Positions 25,552 through 33,323 of a stretch of 64,000 nt of DNA are shown here, in pieces. Origin of the DNA: an uncultured Lachnospiraceae bacterium (GTDB taxonomy: Bacteria > Bacillota > Clostridia > Lachnospirales > Lachnospiraceae); the NCBI GenBank assembly GCA_944383765.1, contig CALWQT010000003.1, positions 119,627 to 183,626 of the forward strand, given 5' to 3'. Below the pieces are notes generated by a model. That model was not told where the DNA came from. It saw only the letters and a program-made list of their open reading frames with translations, and made no database searches. Positions within the stretch are counted from its first letter, which is position 1. Each line of letters starts with the position of its first letter. A program made the position numbers and the translations under genes.

Positions 25552-25588
25552 GAATGGACGGGAATCAGCGGAATATTGAGGAAAAACG

Positions 25589-25617
25589 TTGACGGACGGA
25601 AAGATTTGTGATATAGT
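25589..25617 (+). promoter_or_regulatory. Promoter of rpmG-secE-nusG-rplK-rplA
   Basis: TTGACG (25589-25594), 17 bases, TATAGT (25612-25617). About 90 bases of leader follow before rpmG. Confidence 0.75.
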
Positions 25618-25708
25618 GGACGGGCGAATGGAAGCTATAGGTCTTTTTTTTGTGCTCAAAAATAAAGAAAAGACCAAACAAACAAAAAATAACGTGGAGG
25701 TGGAAGTT

Positions 25709-25858
25709 GTGCGTACAAAAATCACACTGGCATGTACGGAATGCAAACAGCGTAATTACAACATGACCAAAGACAAAAAGACCCATCCGGACAGGATGGA
25801 AACAAAGAAGTATTGTAGATTCTGTAAGACTCATACTTTACACAAGGAAACCAAATAA
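25709..25858 (+). CDS. rpmG: 50S ribosomal protein L33
   Basis: A 49-residue zinc-type L33. [19 protein letters not shown] and [15 protein letters not shown] give the two CxxC pairs that bind zinc. GTG start at 25709 behind GTGGAGGTGGAAGTT. It opens the standard Gram-positive rpmG-secE-nusG order, 25 bases before secE. Confidence 0.95.
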   Translation: MRTKITLACTECKQRNYNMTKDKKTHPDRMETKKYCRFCKTHTLHKETK

Positions 25859-25883
25859 CCTGTTTTAGTAAAGGATGTGAATT

Positions 25884-26090
25884 ATGGGAGATACAACAAG
25901 TAGCGGGCAGGCTAAGAAAAAAAGCTTTGTTCAGGGTTTGAAAGCTGAATACAGAAAAATCATCTGGCCTACAAAAGAAACCGTGACAAAACAGACGATC
26001 GCGGTTCTGGTATCAACCGTTGCTCTGGGGTTAGTTATCACAGTGCTGGATCTGGTTATCAGACTGGGTCTCGATTTCTTATTAGGATAA
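25884..26090 (+). CDS. secE: Preprotein translocase subunit SecE
   Basis: A 68-residue single-pass membrane subunit of the SecYEG channel. The conserved amphipathic segment FVQGLKAEYRKIIWPTKE precedes one transmembrane helix (about 38-62). The start is preceded by GGATGTGAATT. Position between rpmG and nusG is the usual one. Confidence 0.95.
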   Translation: MGDTTSSGQAKKKSFVQGLKAEYRKIIWPTKETVTKQTIAVLVSTVALGLVITVLDLVIRLGLDFLLG

Positions 26091-26105
26091 AGCGAGGGTG
26101 ATAAA

Positions 26106-26621
26106 ATGGCAGAAGCGCATTGGTATGTAGTCCATACTTATTCAGGCTATGAAAACAAAGTGAAGGTCGACATTGAAAAAACGATAGAGAATCGTAACCT
26201 TCAGGATCAGATTCTGGAAGTCTCTGTCCCCATGCAGTCTGTAGTAGAAGTAAAGAACGGCGTGGAGAAGAAGGCTGATAAGAAGATGTTTCCAGGCTAT
26301 GTGCTCATAAATATGGTCATGAATGATGATACCTGGTATGTGGTGCGCAATACCCGCGGCGTCACAGGTTTCGTCGGACCGGGATCCAAACCGGTTCCGC
26401 TGACAGAGGAAGAGATGGCGAGTCTTGGCTTTGAAAGTCCGGATGTTCAGATCGGGCTGGAGGTAGGCGATATGATCGTAGTTACTGCCGGAGCCTGGAA
26501 AGATACTGTGGGAGCTATCAAGTCCATTAATGAAGCGAAAAAGACCATTACCATCAATGTTGAGATGTTTGGCCGTGAAACCCCGGTCGAATTAAGCTTT
26601 ACAGAAGTAAAGAAGATGTAA
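26106..26621 (+). CDS. nusG: Transcription termination/antitermination factor NusG
   Basis: A 171-residue transcription elongation factor that binds RNA polymerase and couples to the ribosome. NGN domain: WYVVHTYSGYENKVK at the start and FPGYVLINMVMNDDTWYVVRNTRGVTGFVG in the middle. KOW domain: VGDMIVVTAGAWKDTVGAI near 120-140. It starts after GCGAGGGTGATAAA, 15 bases after secE. Confidence 0.96.
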   Translation: MAEAHWYVVHTYSGYENKVKVDIEKTIENRNLQDQILEVSVPMQSVVEVKNGVEKKADKKMFPGYVLINMVMNDDTWYVVRNTRGVTGFVGPGSKPVPLTEEEMASLGFESPDVQIGLEVGDMIVVTAGAWKDTVGAIKSINEAKKTITINVEMFGRETPVELSFTEVKKM

Positions 26622-26652
26622 CGATGAGTCGGCGTTTGCAATGCAAGCGCTG

Positions 26653-26680
26653 GTGGGAGGGAAATCCCCGACAATACCAC
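26653..26680 (+). promoter_or_regulatory. Leader hairpin motif before rplK (probable L1 target)
   Basis: GTGGGAGGGAAATCCCCGAC followed by AATACCAC: outer GTGG/CCAC and inner GGGA/TCCC pairing around an asymmetric internal loop. An almost identical element precedes rplA. The shape fits the mRNA mimic of the 23S L1-binding site that is used for feedback control of the L11-L1 operon. Confidence 0.6.
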
Positions 26681-26702
26681 ATGATTTAGGAGGTGCCTAA
26701 TT

Positions 26703-27128
26703 ATGGCAAAGAAAGTAACAGGCTATATTAAATTACAGATTCCTGCTGGAAAGGCTACACCAGCACCGCCAGTTGGTCCTGCACTGGGTCAGCACGGCGT
26801 TAATATCGTGCAGTTCACAAAGGAATTTAATGCAAGAACCGCTGATCAGGGCGATCTGATCATTCCGGTTGTTATTACGGTTTATGCCGACAGAAGCTTC
26901 AGCTTCATTACAAAGACCCCGCCGGCTGCTGTTCTGCTTAAAAAGGCTTGCAAGCTGAAATCCGGTTCTGCAACCCCGAACAAGACGAAAGTAGCTACCA
27001 TTTCCAAGGCAGAGATCCAGAAGATCGCTGAACTGAAGATGCCTGACCTGAATGCTGCAAGCATTGAGGCTGCTATCAGCATGATTTCCGGTACTGCAAG
27101 AAGTATGGGTATCGTGGTAGAGGACTAA
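26703..27128 (+). CDS. rplK: 50S ribosomal protein L11
   Basis: The 141-residue L11, full length. It forms the GTPase-associated stalk base. [28 protein letters not shown] is the conserved proline-rich N-terminus (first 30 residues), and the C-terminal rRNA-binding domain contains [18 protein letters not shown] and [12 protein letters not shown]. The start follows TTAGGAGGTGCCTAATT. Confidence 0.97.
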   Translation: MAKKVTGYIKLQIPAGKATPAPPVGPALGQHGVNIVQFTKEFNARTADQGDLIIPVVITVYADRSFSFITKTPPAAVLLKKACKLKSGSATPNKTKVATISKAEIQKIAELKMPDLNAASIEAAISMISGTARSMGIVVED

Positions 27129-27184
27129 TATCCTGCCGGGAATACCGGATTACAGTACCATAGATGGAAATGGAAGATTGAATC

Positions 27185-27213
27185 GTGGGAGGGAGAACTC
27201 CCGACAATACCAC
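27185..27213 (+). promoter_or_regulatory. Leader hairpin motif before rplA (probable L1 target)
   Basis: GTGGGAGGGAGAACTCCCGA followed by CAATACCAC, the second copy of the element seen before rplK, 8 bases ahead of the rplA ribosome site region. The inner stem changes from GGGA/TCCC to GGGAG/CTCCC, a compensated variation that supports structure over sequence. Confidence 0.6.
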
Positions 27214-27229
27214 TAGGAGGTTATTTAGA

Positions 27230-27925
27230 ATGAAAAGAGGAAAAAGATATATTGAGGCTGCGAAATCCGTAGACCGCGCTAATCTTTACGATGTACCGGA
27301 AGCAATCGCTCTTGTAAAAAAGAACGCCGGTGCAAAATTTGATGAAACTATCGAGGCTCACTTGAGAACCGGCTGTGATGGCCGTCATGCTGACCAGCAG
27401 ATCCGTGGAGCTGTTGTGCTTCCTCACGGAACAGGAAAGACTGTTCGTATCTTAGTATTTGCTAAGGGACCGAAAGCTGATGAGGCTCAGGCTGCAGGCG
27501 CTGACTTCGTGGGAGCAGAGGAACTGATTCCGAAGATCCAGAACGAAGGCTGGTTGGATTTTGACGTTGTTGTAGCAACTCCGGATATGATGGGTGTTGT
27601 AGGACGTTTGGGACGTGTACTTGGACCGAAGGGCTTAATGCCGAACCCGAAGGCTGGTACTGTTACTATGGACGTGACAAAAGCAATCAACGATATCAAA
27701 GCTGGTAAGATCGAGTACAGACTTGATAAGACAAACATTATCCATGTGCCAGTAGGAAAAGCTTCTTTCACAGAAGAACAGTTAGCGGACAACTTCCAGA
27801 CGCTTATTGATGCAATCATGAAGGCAAGACCAAGCACCGTGAAGGGCGCTTACTTAAAGAGCGTTACCCTGACTTCCACTATGGGACCAGGCGTGAAACT
27901 GAACGTAGCAAAACTTGGAAACTAA
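27230..27925 (+). CDS. rplA: 50S ribosomal protein L1
   Basis: The 231-residue L1 of the ribosomal stalk, also the usual translational repressor of its own operon. It begins [36 protein letters not shown] is the conserved hallmark near residue 128-143. ATG 27230 follows TAGGAGGTTATTTAGA; an in-frame ATG-like start at 27185 lies inside the leader hairpin and is rejected. Confidence 0.97.
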   Translation: MKRGKRYIEAAKSVDRANLYDVPEAIALVKKNAGAKFDETIEAHLRTGCDGRHADQQIRGAVVLPHGTGKTVRILVFAKGPKADEAQAAGADFVGAEELIPKIQNEGWLDFDVVVATPDMMGVVGRLGRVLGPKGLMPNPKAGTVTMDVTKAINDIKAGKIEYRLDKTNIIHVPVGKASFTEEQLADNFQTLIDAIMKARPSTVKGAYLKSVTLTSTMGPGVKLNVAKLGN

Positions 27926-27951
27926 TCATAAACTGCATCAAGATGAATAGA

Positions 27952-27984
27952 AAAACAGACCGGGTGAAAGCCTGGTCTGTTTTG
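27952..27984 (+). terminator. Terminator after rplA
   Basis: AAAACAGACCGGG, six-base loop, CCTGGTCTGTTTT; a 13-bp stem with one G-U pair and T-rich 3' end. Confidence 0.85.
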
Positions 27985-28055
27985 CATACAGAGAGTTTTC
28001 AGGAGAGGGCATTTGAGGGTTTGCAGAAATCTGTTTATGGAAAGGGGAAATAAAA

Positions 28056-28469
28056 ATGGAAAGACAAGAATTGAGGGATCTGTTACTCAAAGAGGCATGG
28101 AAAGGGCGGGAGAATTCTTATAGCCCGTATTCCAATTATAAGGTAGGTGCTGCAGTCATGGGGATTGACGGAAAGATCTACCGCGGCTGCAACATAGAGA
28201 ATACCTCTTACGGTCTGAGCAATTGTGCGGAACGGACGGCAATGTTTAATATGGTGTCCAACGGCTGCCAGACGTTTACCGGGATTGCTATTGTAGGCGG
28301 CGAGCATATAGGGGCAGTTCCCTGCGGAGCCTGCCGTCAGGTGATGACGGAGTTCTGTGAGAGTCTGGATACGCCTGTATATGTGTCTGGGAAGGATGGA
28401 GAAATCCTGGAATCCAGTGTGAGGGAAATGCTGCCCCATCCGTTCCTGAAAGACAATCTGACTGCGTAA
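28056..28469 (+). CDS. cdd: Cytidine deaminase
   Basis: A 137-residue homotetrameric-type cytidine deaminase of pyrimidine salvage. The zinc/catalytic site is NCAERTAMF (Cys ligand and catalytic Glu) and PCGACRQVMTEF (PCxxC ligands); SYSPYSNYKVGAAVMG is the conserved N-terminal substrate loop. The start follows AAAGGGGAAATAAAA. It sits alone between two ribosomal protein units, with the L1 terminator before it and the L10 promoter after it. Confidence 0.95.
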   Translation: MERQELRDLLLKEAWKGRENSYSPYSNYKVGAAVMGIDGKIYRGCNIENTSYGLSNCAERTAMFNMVSNGCQTFTGIAIVGGEHIGAVPCGACRQVMTEFCESLDTPVYVSGKDGEILESSVREMLPHPFLKDNLTA

Positions 28470-28508
28470 AGAAATCCTGAAAATCTTGAAAAACCAATGA
28501 ATACCCAG

Positions 28509-28537
28509 TTGACAGACAGGAAAAACTATGATATATT
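28509..28537 (+). promoter_or_regulatory. Promoter of rplJ-rplL
   Basis: TTGACA (28509-28514), 17 bases, TATATT (28532-28537). Strong consensus match; transcription should begin about 28544, just before the L10 leader. Confidence 0.8.
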
Positions 28538-28544
28538 ACTCAAG

Positions 28545-28667
28545 TATTGACTGCCGAAGACAGTAGGTGCCGCAAGGCATAAGGTATTACCGCCTACCGA
28601 GGAACGTACAAAGCTCATAGAGAGAATTTGTAGAGCCCTTTTGTCTTGGACAGAAGGGCATTTTTTT
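28545..28667 (+). ncRNA. Ribosomal protein L10 leader
   Basis: Structured 5' leader of rplJ-rplL. GACAGTAGGTGCC pairs with the later ACCGCCTACC element, as in the Firmicute L10 leader, and the region ends in a clear terminator hairpin GCCCTTTTGTC / GACAGAAGGGC (28635-28659) followed by seven T. Free L10 or the L10-L12 complex would bind the leader and lower expression. Confidence 0.85.
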
Positions 28668-28708
28668 CGCAGGTGATACTCTTAAAATCTAACAGGAGGT
28701 AAACCAAA

Positions 28709-29197
28709 ATGGCAAAGGTAGAATTAAAACAGCCTATCGTAGCAGAAATCTCCGAACTTCTGAACGGCGCTGCTTCTGCTGTAGTAGCAGATTACCGTGG
28801 TCTTACTGTAGAACAGGATACAGAGCTGCGTAAGAAGTTAAGAGAAGCTGGTGTTACTTATAAGGTATATAAGAACACTATGATCCGTTTTGCTGCAAAA
28901 GGAACAGAGTTTGAAGCATTAGAGCCTCATCTGGAAGGACCGACAGCTCTGGCTGTATCCAAGACAGATGCGACAGCTCCTGCAAGAATTCTGGCAGAGT
29001 TCGCAAAGACAGCAGATGCTTTGGAACTGAAGGCCGGAGTTGTAGAAGGAACTTACTATGATCAGCAGGGAATCCAGGTTATCGCAACCATCCCGTCCAG
29101 AGAAGTTCTTCTTGGAAAGTTGCTGGGAAGCATTCAGTCCCCAATTACCAACTTCGCTCGTGTGCTTAATCAGATTGCTGAGAAGGCAGAGGCGTAA
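28709..29197 (+). CDS. rplJ: 50S ribosomal protein L10
   Basis: A 162-residue L10, the base of the L7/L12 stalk. Conserved AASAVVADYRGLTVEQDTELRK and VYKNTMIRFAAKGTEF lie in the N-terminal rRNA-binding domain; the C-terminal helix (VLNQIAEKAEA) binds L12 dimers. The start follows ACAGGAGGTAAACCAAA. Controlled by the leader upstream. Confidence 0.97.
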   Translation: MAKVELKQPIVAEISELLNGAASAVVADYRGLTVEQDTELRKKLREAGVTYKVYKNTMIRFAAKGTEFEALEPHLEGPTALAVSKTDATAPARILAEFAKTADALELKAGVVEGTYYDQQGIQVIATIPSREVLLGKLLGSIQSPITNFARVLNQIAEKAEA

Positions 29198-29251
29198 TAA
29201 TCAGTTTATTTAAAAACAAAGAATGAAAGAAGAAAATAGGAGGAAATAAAA

Positions 29252-29626
29252 ATGGCAAAGTTAACAACTGCAGAGTTTATCGAAGCTATCAAGGAATTAT
29301 CCGTATTAGAGTTAAATGAATTAGTAAAAGCTTGTGAGGAAGAGTTTGGTGTATCCGCAGCAGCAGGCGTAGTAGTTGCAGCAGCAGGTGCTGGCGCAGC
29401 AGCAGCTGAGGAGAAGACTGAGTTTGATGTTGAGCTGACAGATGTTGGCGCTAACAAAGTTAAAGTTATCAAGGTAGTTCGTGAAGTAACTGGTCTTGGC
29501 CTGAAGGAAGCTAAGGACGTTGTAGACGGCGCTCCGAAGGTAGTTAAGCAGGGCGCTTCCAAGGAAGAGGCTGAGGATATCAAGGCTAAACTTGAAGCTG
29601 AAGGTGCAAAGGTTACTCTGAAGTAA
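29252..29626 (+). CDS. rplL: 50S ribosomal protein L7/L12
   Basis: The 124-residue stalk protein that recruits translation GTPases. N-terminal dimerisation domain ([18 protein letters not shown]), an alanine-rich hinge at about 33-55, and the C-terminal factor-binding domain with [24 protein letters not shown] sequence (here [18 protein letters not shown]). It starts behind ATAGGAGGAAATAAAA, 54 bases after rplJ. Confidence 0.97.
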   Translation: MAKLTTAEFIEAIKELSVLELNELVKACEEEFGVSAAAGVVVAAAGAGAAAAEEKTEFDVELTDVGANKVKVIKVVREVTGLGLKEAKDVVDGAPKVVKQGASKEEAEDIKAKLEAEGAKVTLK

Positions 29627-29647
29627 TCAGATTTTGCGGAAAGAAAG

Positions 29648-29680
29648 CTCCGGGGAATTGTATTCCCCGGAGTTTTTTGC
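29648..29680 (+). terminator. Terminator after rplL
   Basis: CTCCGGGGAA, five-base loop, TTCCCCGGAG then TTTTTT: perfect 10-bp stem. Confidence 0.9.
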
Positions 29681-29716
29681 TTTTGTGTCAGAAATCAGGA
29701 AGGGTGGAAATATAGA

Positions 29717-30274
29717 ATGACGGAAAAAAAGAGAAAAACAAGACACTGGACCATAAAAGAACTGACTATGGTAGGGATGCTGACGGCAATTATGTGTATT
29801 TCCTCTTACATTACCATTCCCCTTCCGTTCACGGAAGTGGGAATTACGGCTCAGACGATCGTGGTAAATCTGGTGGGAATGGTTCTGGGGCCGGGCAATG
29901 CAGCGGCAGTGCTTTTTACCTGGATTTTACTGGGGATAGTGGGACTGCCGGTGTTTTCCGGAGGAACAGGAGGAGCGGCCAGACTTGCCGGTCCTACAGG
30001 GGGATATATCATCGGTTATCTGGTATCGGCAGTGGTGATCGCCTGGTTTTGCAGGAAAGTGAAAAGTCTCCGTTTACAGCTGGTATTTTTGATCGTGGCA
30101 GGAATTCCTGTGGTATATCTGTTTGGCGGCATCTGGATGAAACTGTCCCTTCATCTGCCGTGGCAGGCGGTTCTGGTGCAGGGTGTCATTCCGTTTATCC
30201 CTACGGATATCATAAAATGTTTTGCAGCGGCAGCACTGGCTAAGGCTCTTCGCCCTGTACTGCAGCAGAAATAG
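29717..30274 (+). CDS. bioY: BioY, biotin ECF transporter substrate-binding subunit
   Basis: A 185-residue membrane protein with about six helices that captures biotin for an energy-coupling factor (ECF) transporter. ITIPLPFTEVGITAQTIVVNL and GPGNAAAVLFTWILLGIVGLP are the BioY signatures, followed by FSGGTGGAARLAGPTGGYIIGY. The ATPase and T-subunit genes are not in the window, so it would use a shared ECF module. The start has GGAAGGGTGGAAATATAGA upstream. No biotin repressor site can be made out. Confidence 0.92.
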   Translation: MTEKKRKTRHWTIKELTMVGMLTAIMCISSYITIPLPFTEVGITAQTIVVNLVGMVLGPGNAAAVLFTWILLGIVGLPVFSGGTGGAARLAGPTGGYIIGYLVSAVVIAWFCRKVKSLRLQLVFLIVAGIPVVYLFGGIWMKLSLHLPWQAVLVQGVIPFIPTDIIKCFAAAALAKALRPVLQQK

Positions 30275-30281
30275 TGAGAGC

Positions 30282-30309
30282 TTTACAGAGATTTTACTTA
30301 AATTTTCTA
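30282..30309 (+). promoter_or_regulatory. PHO-box-like direct repeats before alkaline phosphatase
   Basis: TTTACA (30282), TTTACT (30293) and TTTCTA (30304) occur with an exact 11-base period, the pattern of Firmicute PhoP boxes (TT-ACA-like hexamers separated by about five bases). They lie about 70-100 bases ahead of the phosphatase start, which fits activation under phosphate limitation. Confidence 0.55.
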
Positions 30310-30378
30310 AAATATGATGGAAACTCCTTCCAATATTCAGGTATTCTTATGGCGTAAATAAAAACCCAGGAGGGAGTT

Positions 30379-32019
30379 ATGAAAAAGAAAATAGTAAGTT
30401 TGACAATGGCATCTATCATGGCAGCTGGTATGATTTCCGGATGTGGAACCACTGCGAATACCAATGTGGCAGAGACGCAGGCAACAGAACCGGCTGCAGC
30501 AGAAACAACTGCGGCTGTAGCAGCGGAGGAAGAGCCGGCAGAAACGGCTGCACCTAAGTATGTGTTCCTGTTTATTGGGGATGGTATGAGCTATCCTCAG
30601 ATCCAGTTGACTAATTATTTTAAAAGCGCCAACATGGTTGAGGAAAATGGAGAAACGGTTGCAGTAGACGGAAAAGAAAAAACAGTCCTGAAAAGCCAGA
30701 ATAATCTGAATATGATGAATTTTCCGGTGGCTGGATCAGCACAGACCTATGACAGTACTTCATTTGCCCCGGATTCTGCATCTACAGCCACTTCCATCGC
30801 AACCGGAAATAAGACCTGGAGCGGGAGCATTAATGTCAGCGAAGACTTTACAGAAGAGTATGAGACAATCGCAGAAAAGCTGAAAGCTCAGAAGGATTAT
30901 AAGATCGGTGTGATCTCCAGCGTAAATATCAATCATGCCACACCGGCGGCTTTCTACGCTCATCAGGCTTCCAGAAATGATTATTATGATATTGGCCTGG
31001 AAATGGTAGAAAGCGGATTTGATTATTTTGCAGGCGGAGCTTTGCTGGATCCCACAGGAGAGAATGAAGACCAGAAGGATATTTATCAGGTTGCGGAAGA
31101 AGCCGGATACAAAGTGGTAAAGACTCAGGCGGAAGCAGAAGCTTTGACGCAGGCGGATGGAAAAGTGGTAGTAATCGATGAGCATCTGGCAGACAGTGAT
31201 GCCATGGCTTACGACATGGACCTGCAGGATGGACAGTGGGCATTGGCAGATTATGTAAATAAAGGAATTGAGATGCTGGATAATGAGAATGGCTTCTTCA
31301 TGATGGTAGAAGGCGGTAAGATTGACTGGGCCTGCCATGCCAACGATGCGGCGGCCACCATTACGGATACCCTTGCTTTAGACGAAGCAGTGGCAGAAGC
31401 AGTGGAGTTTTATCAGGAACATCCGGATGAGACGCTGATCCTGGTGACAGGAGACCATGAGACCGGTGGTCTGACGATTGGATATGCGGGAACAGATTAT
31501 GATACCTTTCTGACCAATTTTAATAACCAGAAAATTTCCTATGCAAAGTTTGACTCTGACTATGTGGCTGGTTACAAGGAAAATAAAACAGATTTTGATA
31601 CAGTAATGAAGGATGTAACGGAATTATTCGGACTGAAGGCTCCGGTCAGCGCCGAGGAAAGCACGCAGCAGAAAGACAGCGCAGACAAGCATCCGGAATC
31701 CACAGATGACGGCAGCCTGGTTATGACCCAGTATGAATATGATAAGCTGAAAGAAGCTTATGATACGACTATGAGCAGAACCGGGGAAGAGGAAGAGTTC
31801 GGACAGGACGAATATGTAAAATATGGAAGCTATGAACCTCTTACGGTTACTATTACCCATATCCTGAACAACAAGAGTGGAATCAATTTTGGTTCTTATG
31901 CTCATACAGGTCTTCCGGTAGAAGTATTTGCTCAGGGAGCAGGGCAGGAAGAATTTGAAGGATACTACGACAACACGGATATTTATAAAAAGATGGCAGC
32001 ATTGACAGGAGTAAATTAG
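30379..32019 (+). CDS. Secreted lipoprotein alkaline phosphatase
   Basis: A 546-residue PhoA-superfamily phosphomonoesterase anchored outside the cell. The signal peptide ends in the lipobox MISGC (Cys22), followed by a T/A/E-rich linker. The catalytic domain shows FLFIGDGMSYPQ (metal Asp), the nucleophile Ser133 in PDSASTATS, MVEGGKIDWACHAND and ILVTGDHETGGLT with metal ligands, and HTGLPVEVFAQG near the C-terminus (His ligand). An insertion of about 90 acidic residues separates the last two motifs. It releases phosphate from organic esters. The PHO-like repeats upstream and the following YibE/F gene six bases away complete the unit. Confidence 0.92.
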   Translation: MKKKIVSLTMASIMAAGMISGCGTTANTNVAETQATEPAAAETTAAVAAEEEPAETAAPKYVFLFIGDGMSYPQIQLTNYFKSANMVEENGETVAVDGKEKTVLKSQNNLNMMNFPVAGSAQTYDSTSFAPDSASTATSIATGNKTWSGSINVSEDFTEEYETIAEKLKAQKDYKIGVISSVNINHATPAAFYAHQASRNDYYDIGLEMVESGFDYFAGGALLDPTGENEDQKDIYQVAEEAGYKVVKTQAEAEALTQADGKVVVIDEHLADSDAMAYDMDLQDGQWALADYVNKGIEMLDNENGFFMMVEGGKIDWACHANDAAATITDTLALDEAVAEAVEFYQEHPDETLILVTGDHETGGLTIGYAGTDYDTFLTNFNNQKISYAKFDSDYVAGYKENKTDFDTVMKDVTELFGLKAPVSAEESTQQKDSADKHPESTDDGSLVMTQYEYDKLKEAYDTTMSRTGEEEEFGQDEYVKYGSYEPLTVTITHILNNKSGINFGSYAHTGLPVEVFAQGAGQEEFEGYYDNTDIYKKMAALTGVN

Positions 32020-32024
32020 GATTT

Positions 32025-33188
32025 ATGAGAGGCATGTTTTTTCAGAAGAAAAATCCCATGCTCCTGAGTATCCTTATAGGTGTTATCATGATTGCCGTCC
32101 TCATAGCCATTCCCACTGGCTATGAGGACGCTTTGATTTATCAGGGTATGGAGCGGGCAGTAGGAACTGTGACGCAGGTAGACAATTCAGCAATTAAAAG
32201 TTCCGGATTGATACAATCCGGAGAGCAGTCCTGCACCATGATGATAGAGAAGGGAAACCTGAAGGGCAGGGAGATCACAGCAGTGAATTTTCTCAGCGGT
32301 TCCCTGGAGAAAGATAAGATATTTAAGGTAGGAGATAAAGCTCTGGTTACGATCAGCCAGAATGGAGATGAAATTTCCACAGCGGTGATGTCTGATCATT
32401 ACAGGCTGGATAAAGAGGTGATCCTGCTTGCTGCATTTGCTGTTTTACTGATTGCAGTGGCAGGGACGAATGGATTTCAGGCAATTTTTTCCTTTGTCAT
32501 TACCGTACTGACTATTTGGAAAATACTGGTACCGGCATATTTGAAAGGATATTCTCCGGTATGGGTGGGAATCGGGATTGTGATTTTCCTTACGGTGATG
32601 ATCATATTTTTTGTATATGGAATAGATAAAAGGACAGTAACGGCGTCCCTGGGAGCGCTGCTGGGGGTGGCTGCTACCTGTATTCTGGGTATGCTGTTCA
32701 CAGATCTGTTTAAGATTCATGGGGCGGTGATGCCGGATTCGGAGTCTTTGCTTTACAGCGGTTATCAGGACCTGGATCTGACGGCTATTTTCATGAGCAG
32801 TATTTTTATTGGGGCATCAGGCGCTATGATGGACCTGGCAGTGGATATTACCTCGGCTGTTCATGAGGTGGTGGAAAAAAAGCCGGACATTTCCTGGAAA
32901 GAGGCGGCAAAATCCGGTATGAATGTGGGAAGGGCAGCAATGGGGACCATGACTACGACGCTGTTGCTGGCGTATTCCGGCGGGTATGTAACGCTGCTGA
33001 TGGTATTTATGGCTCAGGGAACGCCGATCGATCATATTTTAAATTATAAATATGTGGCAGCGGAGGTGCTGGATACGGTGGTAGGAAGTTTTGGCTTAGT
33101 AACCATTGCTCCTTTTACCGCATTGACAGCCGGGCTCCTGCTGACAGACAAGAGGGCATGGAAAGAAAACAGAAAAGAGCATATCTGA
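32025..33188 (+). CDS. YibE/F family membrane protein
   Basis: A 387-residue protein: one N-terminal helix (about 10-28), an extracytoplasmic beta-rich part to about residue 125, then seven to eight helices. Typical motifs are SIFIGASGAMMDLAVDITSAVHEV and GRAAMGTMTTTLLLAYSGGYV. The function of the family is unknown; its members are predicted permeases. It begins six bases after the alkaline phosphatase stop, so the two genes are almost surely co-transcribed, and a role linked with phosphate or phosphoester metabolism is possible but unproven. Confidence 0.88.
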   Translation: MRGMFFQKKNPMLLSILIGVIMIAVLIAIPTGYEDALIYQGMERAVGTVTQVDNSAIKSSGLIQSGEQSCTMMIEKGNLKGREITAVNFLSGSLEKDKIFKVGDKALVTISQNGDEISTAVMSDHYRLDKEVILLAAFAVLLIAVAGTNGFQAIFSFVITVLTIWKILVPAYLKGYSPVWVGIGIVIFLTVMIIFFVYGIDKRTVTASLGALLGVAATCILGMLFTDLFKIHGAVMPDSESLLYSGYQDLDLTAIFMSSIFIGASGAMMDLAVDITSAVHEVVEKKPDISWKEAAKSGMNVGRAAMGTMTTTLLLAYSGGYVTLLMVFMAQGTPIDHILNYKYVAAEVLDTVVGSFGLVTIAPFTALTAGLLLTDKRAWKENRKEHI

Positions 33189-33196
33189 ATCAGAAG

Positions 33197-33227
33197 AAAA
33201 GCTACAGGAATCCTGTGGCTTTTTTTG
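33197..33227 (+). terminator. Terminator after YibE/F gene
   Basis: AAAGCTACAGGA, single-base loop region, TCCTGTGGCTTTTTTT; stem of about 10 bp with a G-U pair. Confidence 0.75.
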
Positions 33228-33234
33228 ATGAAAT

Positions 33235-33263
33235 TTGACTTTAATTGTCCGAAAAAGTAGAAT
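33235..33263 (+). promoter_or_regulatory. Promoter of the pseudopilus operon
   Basis: TTGACT (33235-33240), 17 bases, TAGAAT (33258-33263), about 60 bases before the first gene. It is a good vegetative promoter, so the operon should not depend on a sporulation sigma factor. Confidence 0.65.
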
Positions 33264-33323
33264 GGTGGATTGAGGGCATATGCCTATAATAAGATTGGAT
33301 AAGTGGGAAGGAGCGTGTAAAGA

